Notes: generated by a model not told the origin, from the letters alone. DNA of 64,000 nt from Azospira restricta (GCF_016858125.1 NZ_CP064781.1:3481501-3545500), one strand, 5' to 3'; positions 14,611 through 23,638 are shown, counted from the stretch's first letter. Numbers and translations are program-made.

Positions 14611-15747
14611 ATGCAATCCGCACGCATCGAACGCACTCCGCACACGCTCCGCCTGCTCGCCGCGCTGGACGGCCGGCAGGCCGGCGGCCTCGCCGCCTTC
14701 CTCGCGCTGGCGCTGGTCGTCGTGCCGCTGCTCAACCTGGCGGTGCCGCCGGACAGCGCCTTCCACGTCTCGGCCTACGCCATCACGCTGATCGGCAAGA
14801 TCATGTGCTACGCGATGGTGGCCGTGGCGATGGACCTGATCTGGGGCTACGGCGGCATCCTCTCGCTCGGCCACGGCCTCTTCTTCGCGCTCGGCGGCTA
14901 CGCCTTCGGCATGTACCTGATGCGCCAGATCGGCCGCGACGGCAGCTACCGGAGCGAGCTGCCGGACTTCATGGTGTTCCTCGACTGGAAGGAGCTGCCC
15001 TGGTACTGGACGGGCAGCGACAGCTTCCTGTGGGCGGCGCTGCTGGTGGTGGCGGTGCCGGCGATCGTCGCCTTCGTCTTCGGCTACTTCGCCTTCCGCT
15101 CGCGCATCAAGGGCGTCTATTTCTCGATCATCACCCAGGCGCTCACCTACGCGGCGATGCTGCTGTTCTTCCGCAACGAGACCGGCTTCGGCGGCAACAA
15201 CGGTTTCACCGACTTCAAGCGCGTGCTCGGCTACAGCATCACCGCGCCGGAAACGCGGCTGGTGCTGTTCGGCCTGACCGCGCTGGCGCTGGCCGGCACG
15301 CTGCTCTTCGCCCGCTGGCTGACCACCTCGAAGTTCGGCCGCGTGCTCACCGCGATCCGCGATGCCGAGAGCCGCGTCATGTTCATCGGCTACGACCCGC
15401 TCTGGTACAAGCTGGCGATCTGGACGGTCTCCGCCGTGCTGTGCGGCATCGCCGGCGCGCTCTACGTGCCGCAGGTGGGCATCATCAACCCCTCGGAGAT
15501 GTCGCCCGGCAACTCGATCGAGATCGCCATCTGGGTGGCGGTGGGCGGGCGCGGCACGCTGATCGGCCCGGTGATCGGCGCCTTCGTGGTGAACCTCGCG
15601 AAGAGCTGGTTCACGGTGAGCTTCCCCGAGTACTGGCTGTTCTTCCTCGGCCTCCTGTTCATCGTCGTCACGCTGCTGCTGCCGAAGGGGCTGCTGGGAT
15701 TGTGGCAGACCCTGCGCGCCGGGAAGTCCGCACGAGGAGCAAGGTAA
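14611..15747 (+). CDS. urtC: urea ABC transporter permease UrtC
   Basis: The 378-residue LivM-type inner-membrane permease of the urea importer, with about eight to ten membrane segments. Diagnostic blocks are AMVAVAMDLIWGYGGILSLGHGLFFALGGYAFGMYLM, read in segments, FFRNETGFGGNNGFTDFK, and WVAVGGRGTLIGPVIGAFVVN near the end. Its stop overlaps the start of urtD (TAATG). Confidence 0.97.
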   Translation: MQSARIERTPHTLRLLAALDGRQAGGLAAFLALALVVVPLLNLAVPPDSAFHVSAYAITLIGKIMCYAMVAVAMDLIWGYGGILSLGHGLFFALGGYAFGMYLMRQIGRDGSYRSELPDFMVFLDWKELPWYWTGSDSFLWAALLVVAVPAIVAFVFGYFAFRSRIKGVYFSIITQALTYAAMLLFFRNETGFGGNNGFTDFKRVLGYSITAPETRLVLFGLTALALAGTLLFARWLTTSKFGRVLTAIRDAESRVMFIGYDPLWYKLAIWTVSAVLCGIAGALYVPQVGIINPSEMSPGNSIEIAIWVAVGGRGTLIGPVIGAFVVNLAKSWFTVSFPEYWLFFLGLLFIVVTLLLPKGLLGLWQTLRAGKSARGAR

Positions 15748-16583
15748 TGGGCACCCGCGACGTCCTCCGCAAGATCATCGGCATCGACCCGAACGAGCCG
15801 GACCGCTTCGGCCATGCGAGCAAGCAGCGCGTGCTCGACATCTCGCACAACGTCATCCTCTATCTCGACGACATCACCGTCAGCTTCGACGGCTTCAAGG
15901 CGCTGAACCGGCTGAGCCTCGCCATCGACGCCGGCGAGCTGCGCTGCATCATCGGCCCGAACGGCGCCGGCAAGACGACGATGATGGACGTGATCACCGG
16001 CAAGACGCGCCCGGACAAGGGCAGCGCGTTCTTCGGCCAGACCATCGACCTGACCCGGCTCTCCGAGCCGGAGATCGCGCACGCCGGCATCGGCCGCAAG
16101 TTCCAGAAACCGACGATCTTCGAGCAGCACAGCGCGTTCGAGAACCTCGAACTGGCGATGAAGACCGACAAGCGCGTGCGCCGCAGCCTCGTCGCCACGC
16201 TCGACGACGCCGACCGCGACCGCATCGCCGGGACGCTGCGTCTGATCCGCCTCGACCAGGACGCCGACCGCCCGGCCGGCCTGCTCTCGCACGGCCAGAA
16301 GCAGTGGCTGGAGATCGGCATGCTGCTGATGCAGGAGCCGAAGCTGCTGCTGCTCGACGAGCCGGTCGCCGGCATGACCGACGACGAGACGATGCGCACC
16401 GCCGAGCTGTTCGTGTCGCTCGCCGGCACGCATTCGCTGGTCGTCGTCGAGCACGACATGGCCTTCGTCGAGAAGCTGGGCGGCCGGGTCACCGTGCTGC
16501 ACGAGGGCAGCGTGCTCGCCGAGGGCGACCTGGCGGCGGTGCAGAACGATCAACGGGTCATCGAAGTCTATCTGGGGCGCTGA
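15747..16583 (+). CDS. urtD: urea ABC transporter ATPase UrtD
   Basis: The 278-residue LivG-type ATPase. A roughly 40-residue N-terminal extension precedes the nucleotide-binding domain, as in other UrtD proteins. Walker A is GPNGAGKTT, the signature region reads LLSHGQKQWLEIGMLLMQ (SHGQ, typical of UrtD) and Walker B is LLLLDEPVAGM. It pairs with UrtE. The start overlaps the urtC stop and urtE follows after 3 bases, so translation of the block is coupled. Confidence 0.97.
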   Translation: MGTRDVLRKIIGIDPNEPDRFGHASKQRVLDISHNVILYLDDITVSFDGFKALNRLSLAIDAGELRCIIGPNGAGKTTMMDVITGKTRPDKGSAFFGQTIDLTRLSEPEIAHAGIGRKFQKPTIFEQHSAFENLELAMKTDKRVRRSLVATLDDADRDRIAGTLRLIRLDQDADRPAGLLSHGQKQWLEIGMLLMQEPKLLLLDEPVAGMTDDETMRTAELFVSLAGTHSLVVVEHDMAFVEKLGGRVTVLHEGSVLAEGDLAAVQNDQRVIEVYLGR

Positions 16584-16586
16584 ACC

Positions 16587-17279
16587 ATGCTGAAAGTCGA
16601 CTCCCTGCACCAGGCCTACGGCGGCAGCCACATCCTGCGCGGCCTGTCCTTCACGGTCGAGACCGGCAAGGTCACCACCCTGCTCGGCCGCAACGGCGTC
16701 GGCAAGACGACGCTGCTGAAATCGCTGATGGGCCTCGTCAGGACGCGTGAAGGCAGCATCACCTTCGACGGCCGCGACATCACCCACCTGCCGCCGCACG
16801 CGCGCGTGCAGGCCGGCATCGGCTACGTGCCGCAGGGCCGCGAGATCTTCCCGCGCCTCACCGTCGCCGAGAACCTGCTGATGGGCCTCGCCACGAAGCC
16901 CGGCGGCACGAGGATTCCGGAGCGCATCTTCGACATGTTCCCGGTGCTCAAGCAGATGATGCACCGCCGCGGCGGCGACCTCTCCGGCGGCCAGCAGCAG
17001 CAGCTCGCGATCGGCCGCGCGCTGGCGATGGGACCGAAGCTCTTGATCCTCGACGAGCCGACCGAGGGCATCCAGCCCTCGATCATCAAGGACATCGAAC
17101 GCGCCATCCGCACGCTGGCGGCGACCGGCGAAATGGCGATCCTGCTCGTCGAGCAGTACTACGACTTCGCCGAATCGCTGGCCGACCAGTACCTGCTGAT
17201 GGAGCGCGGCGAGTTCATCATGCGCGGCCGGGGCGAGACGATGCAGCAGGACGGCGTGCGCGAAGCGCTGGCGGTGTAG
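16587..17279 (+). CDS. urtE: urea ABC transporter ATPase UrtE
   Basis: The 230-residue LivF-type ATPase, last gene of the transporter operon. Walker A is GRNGVGKTT, the signature DLSGGQQQQLAIGRAL, Walker B LLILDEPTEGIQPSII and the switch LLVEQYYDFAESLADQY. The EGIQPSIIKDIE and EQYYDFA blocks are specific to UrtE. A 293-base gap with a large palindrome follows. Confidence 0.97.
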   Translation: MLKVDSLHQAYGGSHILRGLSFTVETGKVTTLLGRNGVGKTTLLKSLMGLVRTREGSITFDGRDITHLPPHARVQAGIGYVPQGREIFPRLTVAENLLMGLATKPGGTRIPERIFDMFPVLKQMMHRRGGDLSGGQQQQLAIGRALAMGPKLLILDEPTEGIQPSIIKDIERAIRTLAATGEMAILLVEQYYDFAESLADQYLLMERGEFIMRGRGETMQQDGVREALAV

Positions 17280-17292
17280 GCCGCCTCTTTCA

Positions 17293-17320
17293 ACGTACTG
17301 AGTAAATTTACTCAGTACGT
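17293..17320. repeat. 28-bp perfect palindrome after urtE
   Basis: Each arm is ACGTACTGAGTAAA; the second arm (17307-17320) is its exact reverse complement with no spacer. It is AT-richer than its surroundings. No T-run follows on either strand, so it is not an ordinary intrinsic terminator. It could be a protein-binding site or a cruciform-forming element. Confidence 0.7.
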
Positions 17321-17539
17321 AAAGCAAGGCTCACCGCCAAGGCAATCCCGATCGGAAGAGATGGGCTGCATCCATGCACCATCTCCGGGGGCGCAGCAGC
17401 GAAGAATCCCCAAAACAGTGCCTTGCCGGGCGCTCGATCACGCGCGTGTCGAAAGGCGCAAAGGCAACTCAATCAATTACTTACCTTAGCTTCTCGGCCA
17501 CCTTTCCCGGCTGGCACAAAACACGCTTTAACTGGCCTA

Positions 17540-17554
17540 ACCGGTCAGACCGGT
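17540..17554. promoter_or_regulatory. operator-like dyad before the GntR gene
   Basis: ACCGGTC A GACCGGT, a perfect 7-1-7 inverted repeat ending 18 bases before the start codon. GntR regulators of the FadR group bind short dyads of the form GGTC-N-GACC / GGT-N-ACC, so autoregulation is likely. Confidence 0.6.
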
Positions 17555-17572
17555 ATGAACGGATAAACCACC

Positions 17573-18250
17573 ATGCCCAGCGTATCCAGCATCGCCGCCC
17601 AAACCCTGCAACGCCGCATCCTCGACGGCCAGTATCCCGCCGGCAGTGCGCTGCCCGGCCAGCGGGAGTTGTCCGAAAGCCTCGGCATCAGCCGCGCCTC
17701 GCTGCGCGAGGCCATTTCCATGCTGGAGGCGCTCGGCCTGCTGCGGTCCTTCGCCGGCAAGGGCGTTTTCGTCACCGCCGGCACGCCGACCGACGCCGCC
17801 GACTTGCCCAGCGGCCCCAACGCCATGCCGCCGGACGCCATCTTCCAGATGCGCTTCGTCATCGAGCCGGCCAATGCGGCGCTCGCCGCGCGCCGTCGCG
17901 ACGACGACGGCCTGAGCGCGCTGCGCGAATGCATGGCGGAAATGCAGCAGGCGCTGTCGGCCAGCGACCTGGTCAGCGCCGCCGAATGCGACCTGCGCTT
18001 CCATCTGGCACTGGCCGAACTGTCCGGCAACCCGGCGCTCGCCGCCATCACCCAGCAATTCCATGCGCAGCTTGCCCACAGCCTGCGCCTGCCCTTTGCC
18101 GACCGCAGCCAGATCTGGCAGCCGGCCGACGAACACAACGCCATCCTCGCCGCGGTGGCCGCCGGCAACGCCGGCGCCGCCCGCAAGGCCATGCAGCAGC
18201 ACCTGCTGTCGGCCGCCGGCCGGGTCGGCATCCGTTTCATCCAACCCTGA
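17573..18250 (+). CDS. GntR-family regulator (FadR/FCD subfamily)
   Basis: A 225-residue transcription factor. The winged-helix DNA-binding domain is at about 5-70 (LQRRILDGQYPAGSALPGQ, then SLGISRASLREAISMLEALG). An all-helical FCD ligand domain spans 90-220, with likely metal/ligand-binding residues in DLRFHLALAELSGNP and DEHNAILAAVAAGN. Such proteins sense small carboxylates or amides. It heads a six-gene plus-strand set with a polar-compound transporter, allantoicase and ureidoglycolate lyase, so its signal is probably a ureide such as allantoate or ureidoglycolate. That is inferred from context. Confidence 0.9.
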   Translation: MPSVSSIAAQTLQRRILDGQYPAGSALPGQRELSESLGISRASLREAISMLEALGLLRSFAGKGVFVTAGTPTDAADLPSGPNAMPPDAIFQMRFVIEPANAALAARRRDDDGLSALRECMAEMQQALSASDLVSAAECDLRFHLALAELSGNPALAAITQQFHAQLAHSLRLPFADRSQIWQPADEHNAILAAVAAGNAGAARKAMQQHLLSAAGRVGIRFIQP

Positions 18251-18277
18251 TCCCCCACCCCTCCAGGAGCCCTCGCC

Positions 18278-19063
18278 ATGCACAAACGCCTTTTCCTGAA
18301 AACCCTCGTCGCCACCTCGCTGCTCGCCGGCGGCATCGGTCTGGCCCAGGCCGACGCGCTGGCCAGCGCCGAGAAGAGCGGCACCCTGCGCGTCGCCGTG
18401 CCGCAGGATTTCCCGCCGTTCGGCACCGTCGGCCCCGACCTCAAGCCGCGCGGCTACGACATCGACGTCGCCAACCTGATCGGCCGCGAACTGAAGCTGA
18501 AGGTCGAACTGATCCCGGTGACCAGCACCAACCGCATTCCCTACCTGACCACCGGCAAGGCCGATCTGGTCATTTCCAGCCTGGGCAAGAACCCGGACCG
18601 GGAAAAGGTCATCGACTTCTCGGTCGCCTACGCGCCGTTCTTCAACGGCGTCTTCGGGCCGGGCGATGCCGCGGTGAAGAGCGCCGCCGACACCGCCGGC
18701 AAGGTCGTCGGCGTCACCCGCGGCTCGGTCGAGGATCTGGAATTCAGCAAGATTGCGCCGGCGAGCGCCACCATCAAGCGTTTCGAGGACAACAACGCGA
18801 CCATCTCGGCCTACCTGTCCGGCCAGGTGCAGCTGGTCGCCACCGGCAACGTCGTCGCCGCCGCGGTCAACGAGCGCACGAAGATCCGCCGCCTCGACAC
18901 CAAGTTCCTGATCAAGAACTCGCCGTGCTACGTCGGCATCAACAAGGGCGAAGCCGCGCTGCTGACGAAGGTGAACGCCGTCATCGCCAAGCTGAAGGCC
19001 AACGGCGAGCTGAACCAGGTGGCCCAGCGCTGGCTGCAGGCGCCGCTGCCCGCCGATCTCTGA
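18278..19063 (+). CDS. polar-compound ABC transporter binding protein (SBP_bac_3)
   Basis: A 261-residue periplasmic binding protein with a signal peptide (about residues 1-25, ending AQA-DAL). The fold is that of glutamine/arginine-type binding proteins: LRVAVPQDFPPFGTV, RGYDIDVANLIGREL, GKADLVISSLGKNPDREKVIDFS and VGVTRGSVEDLEF. The usual amino-acid ligand cannot be assumed here; the two genes after the transporter act on allantoate and ureidoglycolate. It follows the regulator by 27 bases. Confidence 0.9.
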   Translation: MHKRLFLKTLVATSLLAGGIGLAQADALASAEKSGTLRVAVPQDFPPFGTVGPDLKPRGYDIDVANLIGRELKLKVELIPVTSTNRIPYLTTGKADLVISSLGKNPDREKVIDFSVAYAPFFNGVFGPGDAAVKSAADTAGKVVGVTRGSVEDLEFSKIAPASATIKRFEDNNATISAYLSGQVQLVATGNVVAAAVNERTKIRRLDTKFLIKNSPCYVGINKGEAALLTKVNAVIAKLKANGELNQVAQRWLQAPLPADL

Positions 19064-19106
19064 CCGACGCCGAGAGCGCCGCCTGCGGGCGGCGCCGGAG
19101 AATCCC

Positions 19107-19775
19107 ATGGCCTACGCATTCGATTTTTCCGCCGTGCTGGAGCACCGCGACGCGCTGCTCGCCGGCACCGGCCGCACGCTGCTGCTGACCGGCATCGGCG
19201 CCGTCGCCGGGCTGGCGCTCGGCATCGCCGGGGCGGCCTGCCGCGCCTGGCGGCTGGCGCCCTTCGACCGCATCTTCGCGGTCTATGTCGAGCTGATCCG
19301 CAACACGCCCTTCCTCGTCCAGCTCTTCTTCATCTTCTTCGGCCTGCCGGCGCTCGGCGCCCGGCTCGACGAATGGCAGGCGGCGATCCTCGCCGTCGTC
19401 ATCAACCTCGGCGCCTACAGCACCGAGATCATCCGCGCCGGCATCGAGGCGACGCCGCGCGGGCAGATCGAGGCGGCGCAGTCGCTGGCGATGACGCGGC
19501 CGCAGATGTTCCGCCACGTCGTGCTGCCGCCCGCGCTGGCCAGGGTCTGGCCGGCGGTGTGCAGCCAGGTGGTGATCGTCATGCTCGGCACCTCGGTCTG
19601 CTCGCAGATCGCCGCCGAGGAACTGACCTTCGCCGCCAACTTCATCCAGTCGCGCAACTTCCGCGCCTTCGAGACCTATTTCACGGTCACCGCGATCTAT
19701 TTCCTGCTCGCGCTCGCCGTCCGCCAGGCGCTGATTCTTGCCGGGCCACAGCAGCGCGGCCGGAGACCGAAATGA
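19107..19775 (+). CDS. polar-compound ABC transporter permease 1
   Basis: The 222-residue HisM/GlnP-type permease. Its EAA loop is GIEATPRGQIEAAQSLAMTRPQ followed by MFRHVVLPPALARVWP. YVELIRNTPFLVQLFFIFFGLP is the standard family block near residue 60. About five membrane segments are seen. The stop overlaps the next permease by 4 bases (ATGA). Confidence 0.92.
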   Translation: MAYAFDFSAVLEHRDALLAGTGRTLLLTGIGAVAGLALGIAGAACRAWRLAPFDRIFAVYVELIRNTPFLVQLFFIFFGLPALGARLDEWQAAILAVVINLGAYSTEIIRAGIEATPRGQIEAAQSLAMTRPQMFRHVVLPPALARVWPAVCSQVVIVMLGTSVCSQIAAEELTFAANFIQSRNFRAFETYFTVTAIYFLLALAVRQALILAGPQQRGRRPK

Positions 19776-20428
19776 ACGACATCGCCCTCGCCGACATCGC
19801 CCGCAACCTGCTCGACGGCGCCCTATGGACCCTCGGCCTGTCGCTGACTTCCTTCGCCCTCGGCGGTCTCGCCGGACTCGCCGTGCTCTTCGCCCGCATC
19901 GCCCGGCACCCGCTGCCGCGCCGGCTGGCCCAGGGCTATATCGAGGTCTTCCAGGGCACGCCGCTGCTCATGCAGCTGTTCATCATCTTCTTCGGCGGCG
20001 GCCTGATCGGCCTGGAAATTCAGCCGTGGCTGGCCGCCGCCCTCGGCCTGACGCTGTTCACCAGCGCCTACCTCGGCGAAATCTGGCGCGGCTGCGTCGA
20101 GGCGATCCCGAAGGGGCAGTGGGAGGCCTCGGCGAGCCTGGCGATGACGCCGCTCGAGCAGATGCGCCACGTGATCCTGCCGCAGGCGCTGCGCATCGCC
20201 ATCGCGCCGACCGTCGGCTTCTCGGTGCAGGTGGTCAAGGGGACGGCCGTCACCTCGATCATCGGTTTCGTCGAACTGACCAAGACCGGCTCCATGCTCG
20301 CCAACGCCACCTTCCAGCCCTTCCTCGTCTTCGGCCTCGTCGCGCTCGGCTATTTCGCCCTGTGCTACCCGTTGTCCGCCTATTCCCGCATTCTCGAAAG
20401 GAAAATCCATGGCGCTCGTGCGCATTGA
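19772..20428 (+). CDS. polar-compound ABC transporter permease 2
   Basis: A 218-residue partner permease of the same HisMQ family: GYIEVFQGTPLLMQLFIIFFGG and the EAA loop AIPKGQWEASASLAMTPLEQ. The ATG at 19772 overlaps the previous stop, giving the normal start MNDIALADIARNLLDG; open codons further upstream belong to the other permease. Its last 20 bases overlap the ATPase gene. Confidence 0.92.
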   Translation: MNDIALADIARNLLDGALWTLGLSLTSFALGGLAGLAVLFARIARHPLPRRLAQGYIEVFQGTPLLMQLFIIFFGGGLIGLEIQPWLAAALGLTLFTSAYLGEIWRGCVEAIPKGQWEASASLAMTPLEQMRHVILPQALRIAIAPTVGFSVQVVKGTAVTSIIGFVELTKTGSMLANATFQPFLVFGLVALGYFALCYPLSAYSRILERKIHGARAH

Positions 20429-21137
20429 CGCCCTGCACAAGCATTTCGGCAGCAACCACGTGCTGCGCGGCATCGACCTCGACATCGAGGAAGGCCAGGT
20501 CGTCGCGCTGATCGGCCGCAGCGGCTCCGGCAAGAGCACGCTGCTGCGCACGATCAACGGGCTGGAGAGCTTCGACGACGGCTGCATCGAGGTCGACGGC
20601 GAACGCATCCACCCGCACAAGACCGACCTGCGCGCGCTGCGCATGAAGGTCGGCATGGTCTTCCAGCAGTTCAACCTGTTCCCGCACCTCTCCGCCGGCG
20701 GGAACGTCATGCTCGCCACCCGCATCGTCCGCAAGATGGGCGACGAGGAAGCGCGCGACCTGGCCAAGGCGATGCTGCTCAAGGTCGGCCTGCAGGACAA
20801 GTTCGACGCCTACCCCGACCAGCTGTCCGGCGGCCAGCAGCAGCGCGTGGCGATCGCCCGCGCGCTGGCCATGCAGCCGCGCGTGCTGCTCTGCGACGAG
20901 ATCACCTCGGCGCTCGACCCGGAGCTGGTCAACGAGGTGCTGGCGGTGGTCAAGGATCTGGCCGCCGAGGGCATGACGCTGGTCATGGTCACGCACGAAA
21001 TGCGCTTCGCCCGCGAAGTCGGCGACAAGCTGGTGTTCATGCACCAGGGCCGCATCCACGAAAGCGGCGACCCGCAGACCCTGTTCGCCGATCCGCAGAC
21101 GCCGGAACTCGCCAGCTTCATCGGCTCGATCAACTGA
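20409..21137 (+). CDS. polar-compound ABC transporter ATPase (GlnQ-like)
   Basis: The 242-residue ATP-binding subunit: Walker [11 protein letters not shown]-loop [11 protein letters not shown], signature [15 protein letters not shown], Walker [13 protein letters not shown] and switch [12 protein letters not shown]. It overlaps the upstream permease by 20 bases and precedes allantoicase by 11 bases, so transporter and ureide enzymes are one operon. Confidence 0.94.
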   Translation: MALVRIDALHKHFGSNHVLRGIDLDIEEGQVVALIGRSGSGKSTLLRTINGLESFDDGCIEVDGERIHPHKTDLRALRMKVGMVFQQFNLFPHLSAGGNVMLATRIVRKMGDEEARDLAKAMLLKVGLQDKFDAYPDQLSGGQQQRVAIARALAMQPRVLLCDEITSALDPELVNEVLAVVKDLAAEGMTLVMVTHEMRFAREVGDKLVFMHQGRIHESGDPQTLFADPQTPELASFIGSIN

Positions 21138-21148
21138 CCCGCACAACC

Positions 21149-22168
21149 ATGGACAACACTTCCTTCCTCACCGCCCCGGCCGCCGAACTCCCGGCCTGGA
21201 CGCAGCAGCAGATCAACCTCGCCGACGCCCGCCTGGGCGCCGAGGCCGTCGCCTGTTCCGACGATTTCTTCGCGCCGATGTCGCGCCTGCTGCAGGCGCC
21301 GGCCGCGATCTTCGTCCCCGGCAAGTACGATGCCCACGGCAAGTGGATGGACGGCTGGGAATCGCGGCGCAAGCGCGGCCCCGGCCACGACTGGTGCGTC
21401 GTCCGCCTGGCCCGTCCGGGCCGGCTGGCCGGCGTCGACATCGACACCAGCTTCTTCACCGGCAACTATCCGCCCGCCGCCTCGCTCGACGGCTGCCGCG
21501 CCGGCCGCGACCCGCAGGACGCCGCCAGCTGGGAGCCGGTGCTGGCGCCGACGCCGCTGGGCGGCAACCGCCATCACCTGATCGAAATCGCCAGCGGCGA
21601 CGCCGTGTTCAGCCACCTGCGCCTCAACATCCTGCCCGACGGCGGCGTCGCCCGCCTGCGCGTCTACGGCCGCCCGGCCGGCGAGCCGGAAGTCGCCGCC
21701 GACGGCCTCGTCGACCTCGCCGCGGCGCTCAACGGCGCCTGGCCGGTGTCCTGGAACGACCAGCATTTCGGCGTCGTCGGCAACCTGCTGCTGCCGGGAC
21801 GCGGCATCGACATGGGCGACGGCTGGGAAACCCGCCGCCGGCGCGAACCCGGCTTCGACTGGTGCATCGTCGCCCTCGGCCGGCCCGGCACCATCCGCCG
21901 CATCGAGCTCGACACCGCCCATTTCAAGGGCAACTTCCCCGACCGCTGCTCGCTGCAGGCCGTCCACGCCCCAGGCATGAGCCGCGAGGCGCTGGTCACG
22001 CAGTCCCAGTTCTGGCCGACGCTGCTGCCGGAAACGCCGATGCGCGCCGACCACCTGCACCTCCTCACCGACGCGGTGGCGGCGCTCGGCGCGGTCAGCC
22101 ACGTCCGTCTCAACCTGCACCCGGACGGCGGCGTCTCCCGGCTGCGCCTGTGGGGCGAGCCGGCATGA
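21149..22168 (+). CDS. alc: allantoicase
   Basis: Hydrolyses allantoate to ureidoglycolate and urea. The 339-residue protein is built of two similar beta-sandwich halves, each with the allantoicase pattern: [21 protein letters not shown]...[13 protein letters not shown] and [19 protein letters not shown]...[12 protein letters not shown]. Each half ends with [19 protein letters not shown] or [19 protein letters not shown]. It lies between the transporter ATPase and ureidoglycolate lyase and overlaps the latter by 4 bases. The urea produced can be used by the urease encoded 600 bases downstream. Confidence 0.96.
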   Translation: MDNTSFLTAPAAELPAWTQQQINLADARLGAEAVACSDDFFAPMSRLLQAPAAIFVPGKYDAHGKWMDGWESRRKRGPGHDWCVVRLARPGRLAGVDIDTSFFTGNYPPAASLDGCRAGRDPQDAASWEPVLAPTPLGGNRHHLIEIASGDAVFSHLRLNILPDGGVARLRVYGRPAGEPEVAADGLVDLAAALNGAWPVSWNDQHFGVVGNLLLPGRGIDMGDGWETRRRREPGFDWCIVALGRPGTIRRIELDTAHFKGNFPDRCSLQAVHAPGMSREALVTQSQFWPTLLPETPMRADHLHLLTDAVAALGAVSHVRLNLHPDGGVSRLRLWGEPA

Positions 22169-22656
22169 GTCCGCTCGTCGACGCGCTGCGGGCCGAGGCG
22201 CTGACGGCCGCCGCCTTCGCCCCCTACGGCCAGGTCATCGAGTGCGCCGGCCACGCCAGCTACGCGATCAACGCCGGCAGCAGCCAGCGCTTCAGCGACC
22301 TCGCCCAGCTCGAAAGCGACGCCGCCGGCCGGCTGGCGCTGTCCATCTTCCGGGCCGCCGCGCAGGCGCTGCCCTGCCGCCTGCACACGCTGGAACGCCA
22401 CCCCCTCGGTTCGCAGGCCTTCGTGCCGCTGGCCGGCCAGCGTTTCGTCGTGGTCGTCGCCGAGACCGCCGACCCCGGCACGCTGCGCGCCTTCGTCAGC
22501 GACGGCCGCCAGGGCGTCAACTTCCGCCCGGCGACCTGGCATCACCCGTTGCTGGCCATCGATGCCGGCGAGTTCCTCGTCGCCGACCGCATCGGCCCCG
22601 GCGACAACTGCGAGGTGATCGATCTCGCCGGCCGCGGGCTGAGCGTCCGTTGCTGA
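22165..22656 (+). CDS. allA: ureidoglycolate lyase
   Basis: Splits ureidoglycolate into glyoxylate and urea. The 163-residue length matches AllA (about 160). Family marks are FAPYGQVIE, the [16 protein letters not shown] strand, [20 protein letters not shown] and [16 protein letters not shown]. The start ATG at 22165 overlaps the alc stop. It is the last gene of the ureide operon, 100 bases before ureD. Confidence 0.95.
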   Translation: MSPLVDALRAEALTAAAFAPYGQVIECAGHASYAINAGSSQRFSDLAQLESDAAGRLALSIFRAAAQALPCRLHTLERHPLGSQAFVPLAGQRFVVVVAETADPGTLRAFVSDGRQGVNFRPATWHHPLLAIDAGEFLVADRIGPGDNCEVIDLAGRGLSVRC

Positions 22657-22704
22657 GTGCGGCCGATGCCGCGCCGCGATCCCGGCCCCTGCTCCCGGCG
22701 CGGC

Positions 22705-22720
22705 TGCGCATTCTTGCGTA
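22705..22720. promoter_or_regulatory. 16-bp operator-like dyad before ureD
   Basis: On the minus strand it reads TACGCAAGAATGCGCA, matching the urtA and urtB sites in TACGCAA, the four-base gap and the CGYA end. It lies 36 bases before ureD and so separates urease control from the ureide operon. Confidence 0.6.
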
Positions 22721-22756
22721 TGGCCCGCGCGGGCGCCAATTCCGGATAATCGCCGT

Positions 22757-23629
22757 ATGAACTCCCGCCTGCCCGTTACGCCGCCGCCCGCCAACGCGTG
22801 GCTGGCCGAGCTGCAGCTCGGCTTCGCCGCGCGCGACGGCCGCACGCTGCTGCGCGAGAACCGCCACTGCGGCCCGCTGCGCGTGCAGAAGGCGCTCTAC
22901 CCGGAAGGCGACGCGGTCTGCCAGGCGATCGTGCTGCATCCGCCGTCCGGCGTCGCCGGCGGCGACCGGCTGGCCATCGCGATCGCGGTCGGCCGCGACG
23001 CGCACGCGCAGATCACCACGCCGGGGGCCGGCAAGTGGTATCGCAGCGGCGGCGCCGACGCGGCGCAAACGGTCGCGCTCGACGTCGGCGCAGGCGCGAC
23101 GCTGGAATGGCTGCCGCAGGAAAGCATCGTCTTCGACGGCGCCCGCGCGCGCATGGAAACCCGCATCGACCTCGCCGCCGACGCCCGGCTGATCGCCTGG
23201 GACATCCTCTGCCTCGGCCGTACCGCCTCCGGCGAGCGCTTCCGCCGCGGGCGCGTCGACCTCGCGCTGCGCATCGACCGCGGCGGCATCCCGGTGTGGC
23301 GCGAGCGCGGCGGCTTCGCCGGCGACGACGCGCTGCTCGACAGCCCGGCCGGGTGGGCCGGCGCCACCGTCTGCGGCACCTTGCTGGCGACCTTTCCCGG
23401 CCTGCCGCAGCAGGCGCCGGCGCTGCTCGAACGCTGCCGGGCGATCCCGCCCGCCGACGGCGCCCGGCATGCGCTGTCGGCGCTGCCGAACGGCGGCGGC
23501 CTCGTCGTCGCGCGCTACCTCGGCGACAGCAGCGAGGCCGCGCGCCACTGGTTCGCCGCGCTCTGGCACGAGCTCCGGCCCGCCTGCTGCGGGCGGCCGG
23601 CGCAGATTCCCCGCATCTGGAACACCTGA
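22757..23629 (+). CDS. ureD: urease accessory protein UreD
   Basis: The 290-residue chaperone that binds apo-urease and, with UreF and UreG, guides nickel into the active site. Family blocks are [50 protein letters not shown] and [14 protein letters not shown]. It is the first gene of ureDABCEFG, 10 bases before ureA. Confidence 0.96.
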   Translation: MNSRLPVTPPPANAWLAELQLGFAARDGRTLLRENRHCGPLRVQKALYPEGDAVCQAIVLHPPSGVAGGDRLAIAIAVGRDAHAQITTPGAGKWYRSGGADAAQTVALDVGAGATLEWLPQESIVFDGARARMETRIDLAADARLIAWDILCLGRTASGERFRRGRVDLALRIDRGGIPVWRERGGFAGDDALLDSPAGWAGATVCGTLLATFPGLPQQAPALLERCRAIPPADGARHALSALPNGGGLVVARYLGDSSEAARHWFAALWHELRPACCGRPAQIPRIWNT

Positions 23630-23638
23630 GGAGACCCC

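Larger units (their letters stand above)
17280..17572. other. intergenic region before the GntR regulator gene
   Basis: 293 bases with unusual structure: a 28-bp perfect palindrome at 17293-17320, a hairpin GAGATGG...CCATCTC at 17358-17385 enclosing TGCA-tcca-TGCA, and an operator-like dyad at 17540-17554. It must hold the promoter of the GntR/transporter operon. I matched no known riboswitch. Confidence 0.55.

Noticed and set aside
12867-14735. Long minus-strand frames opposite urtB, and similar ones opposite urtD/E, ureC, rhlE, fimV and leuC
   Set aside because: Same cause: third-position GC bias keeps antisense frames open. None has a motif, and all overlap well-identified genes.
17293-17320. 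28-bp palindrome as intrinsic terminator of urtBCDE
   Set aside because: No T-run on either side and AT-rich stem; kept as an unexplained palindrome.
17321-17572. Guanidine or other nitrogen-related riboswitch before the GntR gene
   Set aside because: I looked for the conserved ykkC-type blocks and found none; only generic hairpins are present.
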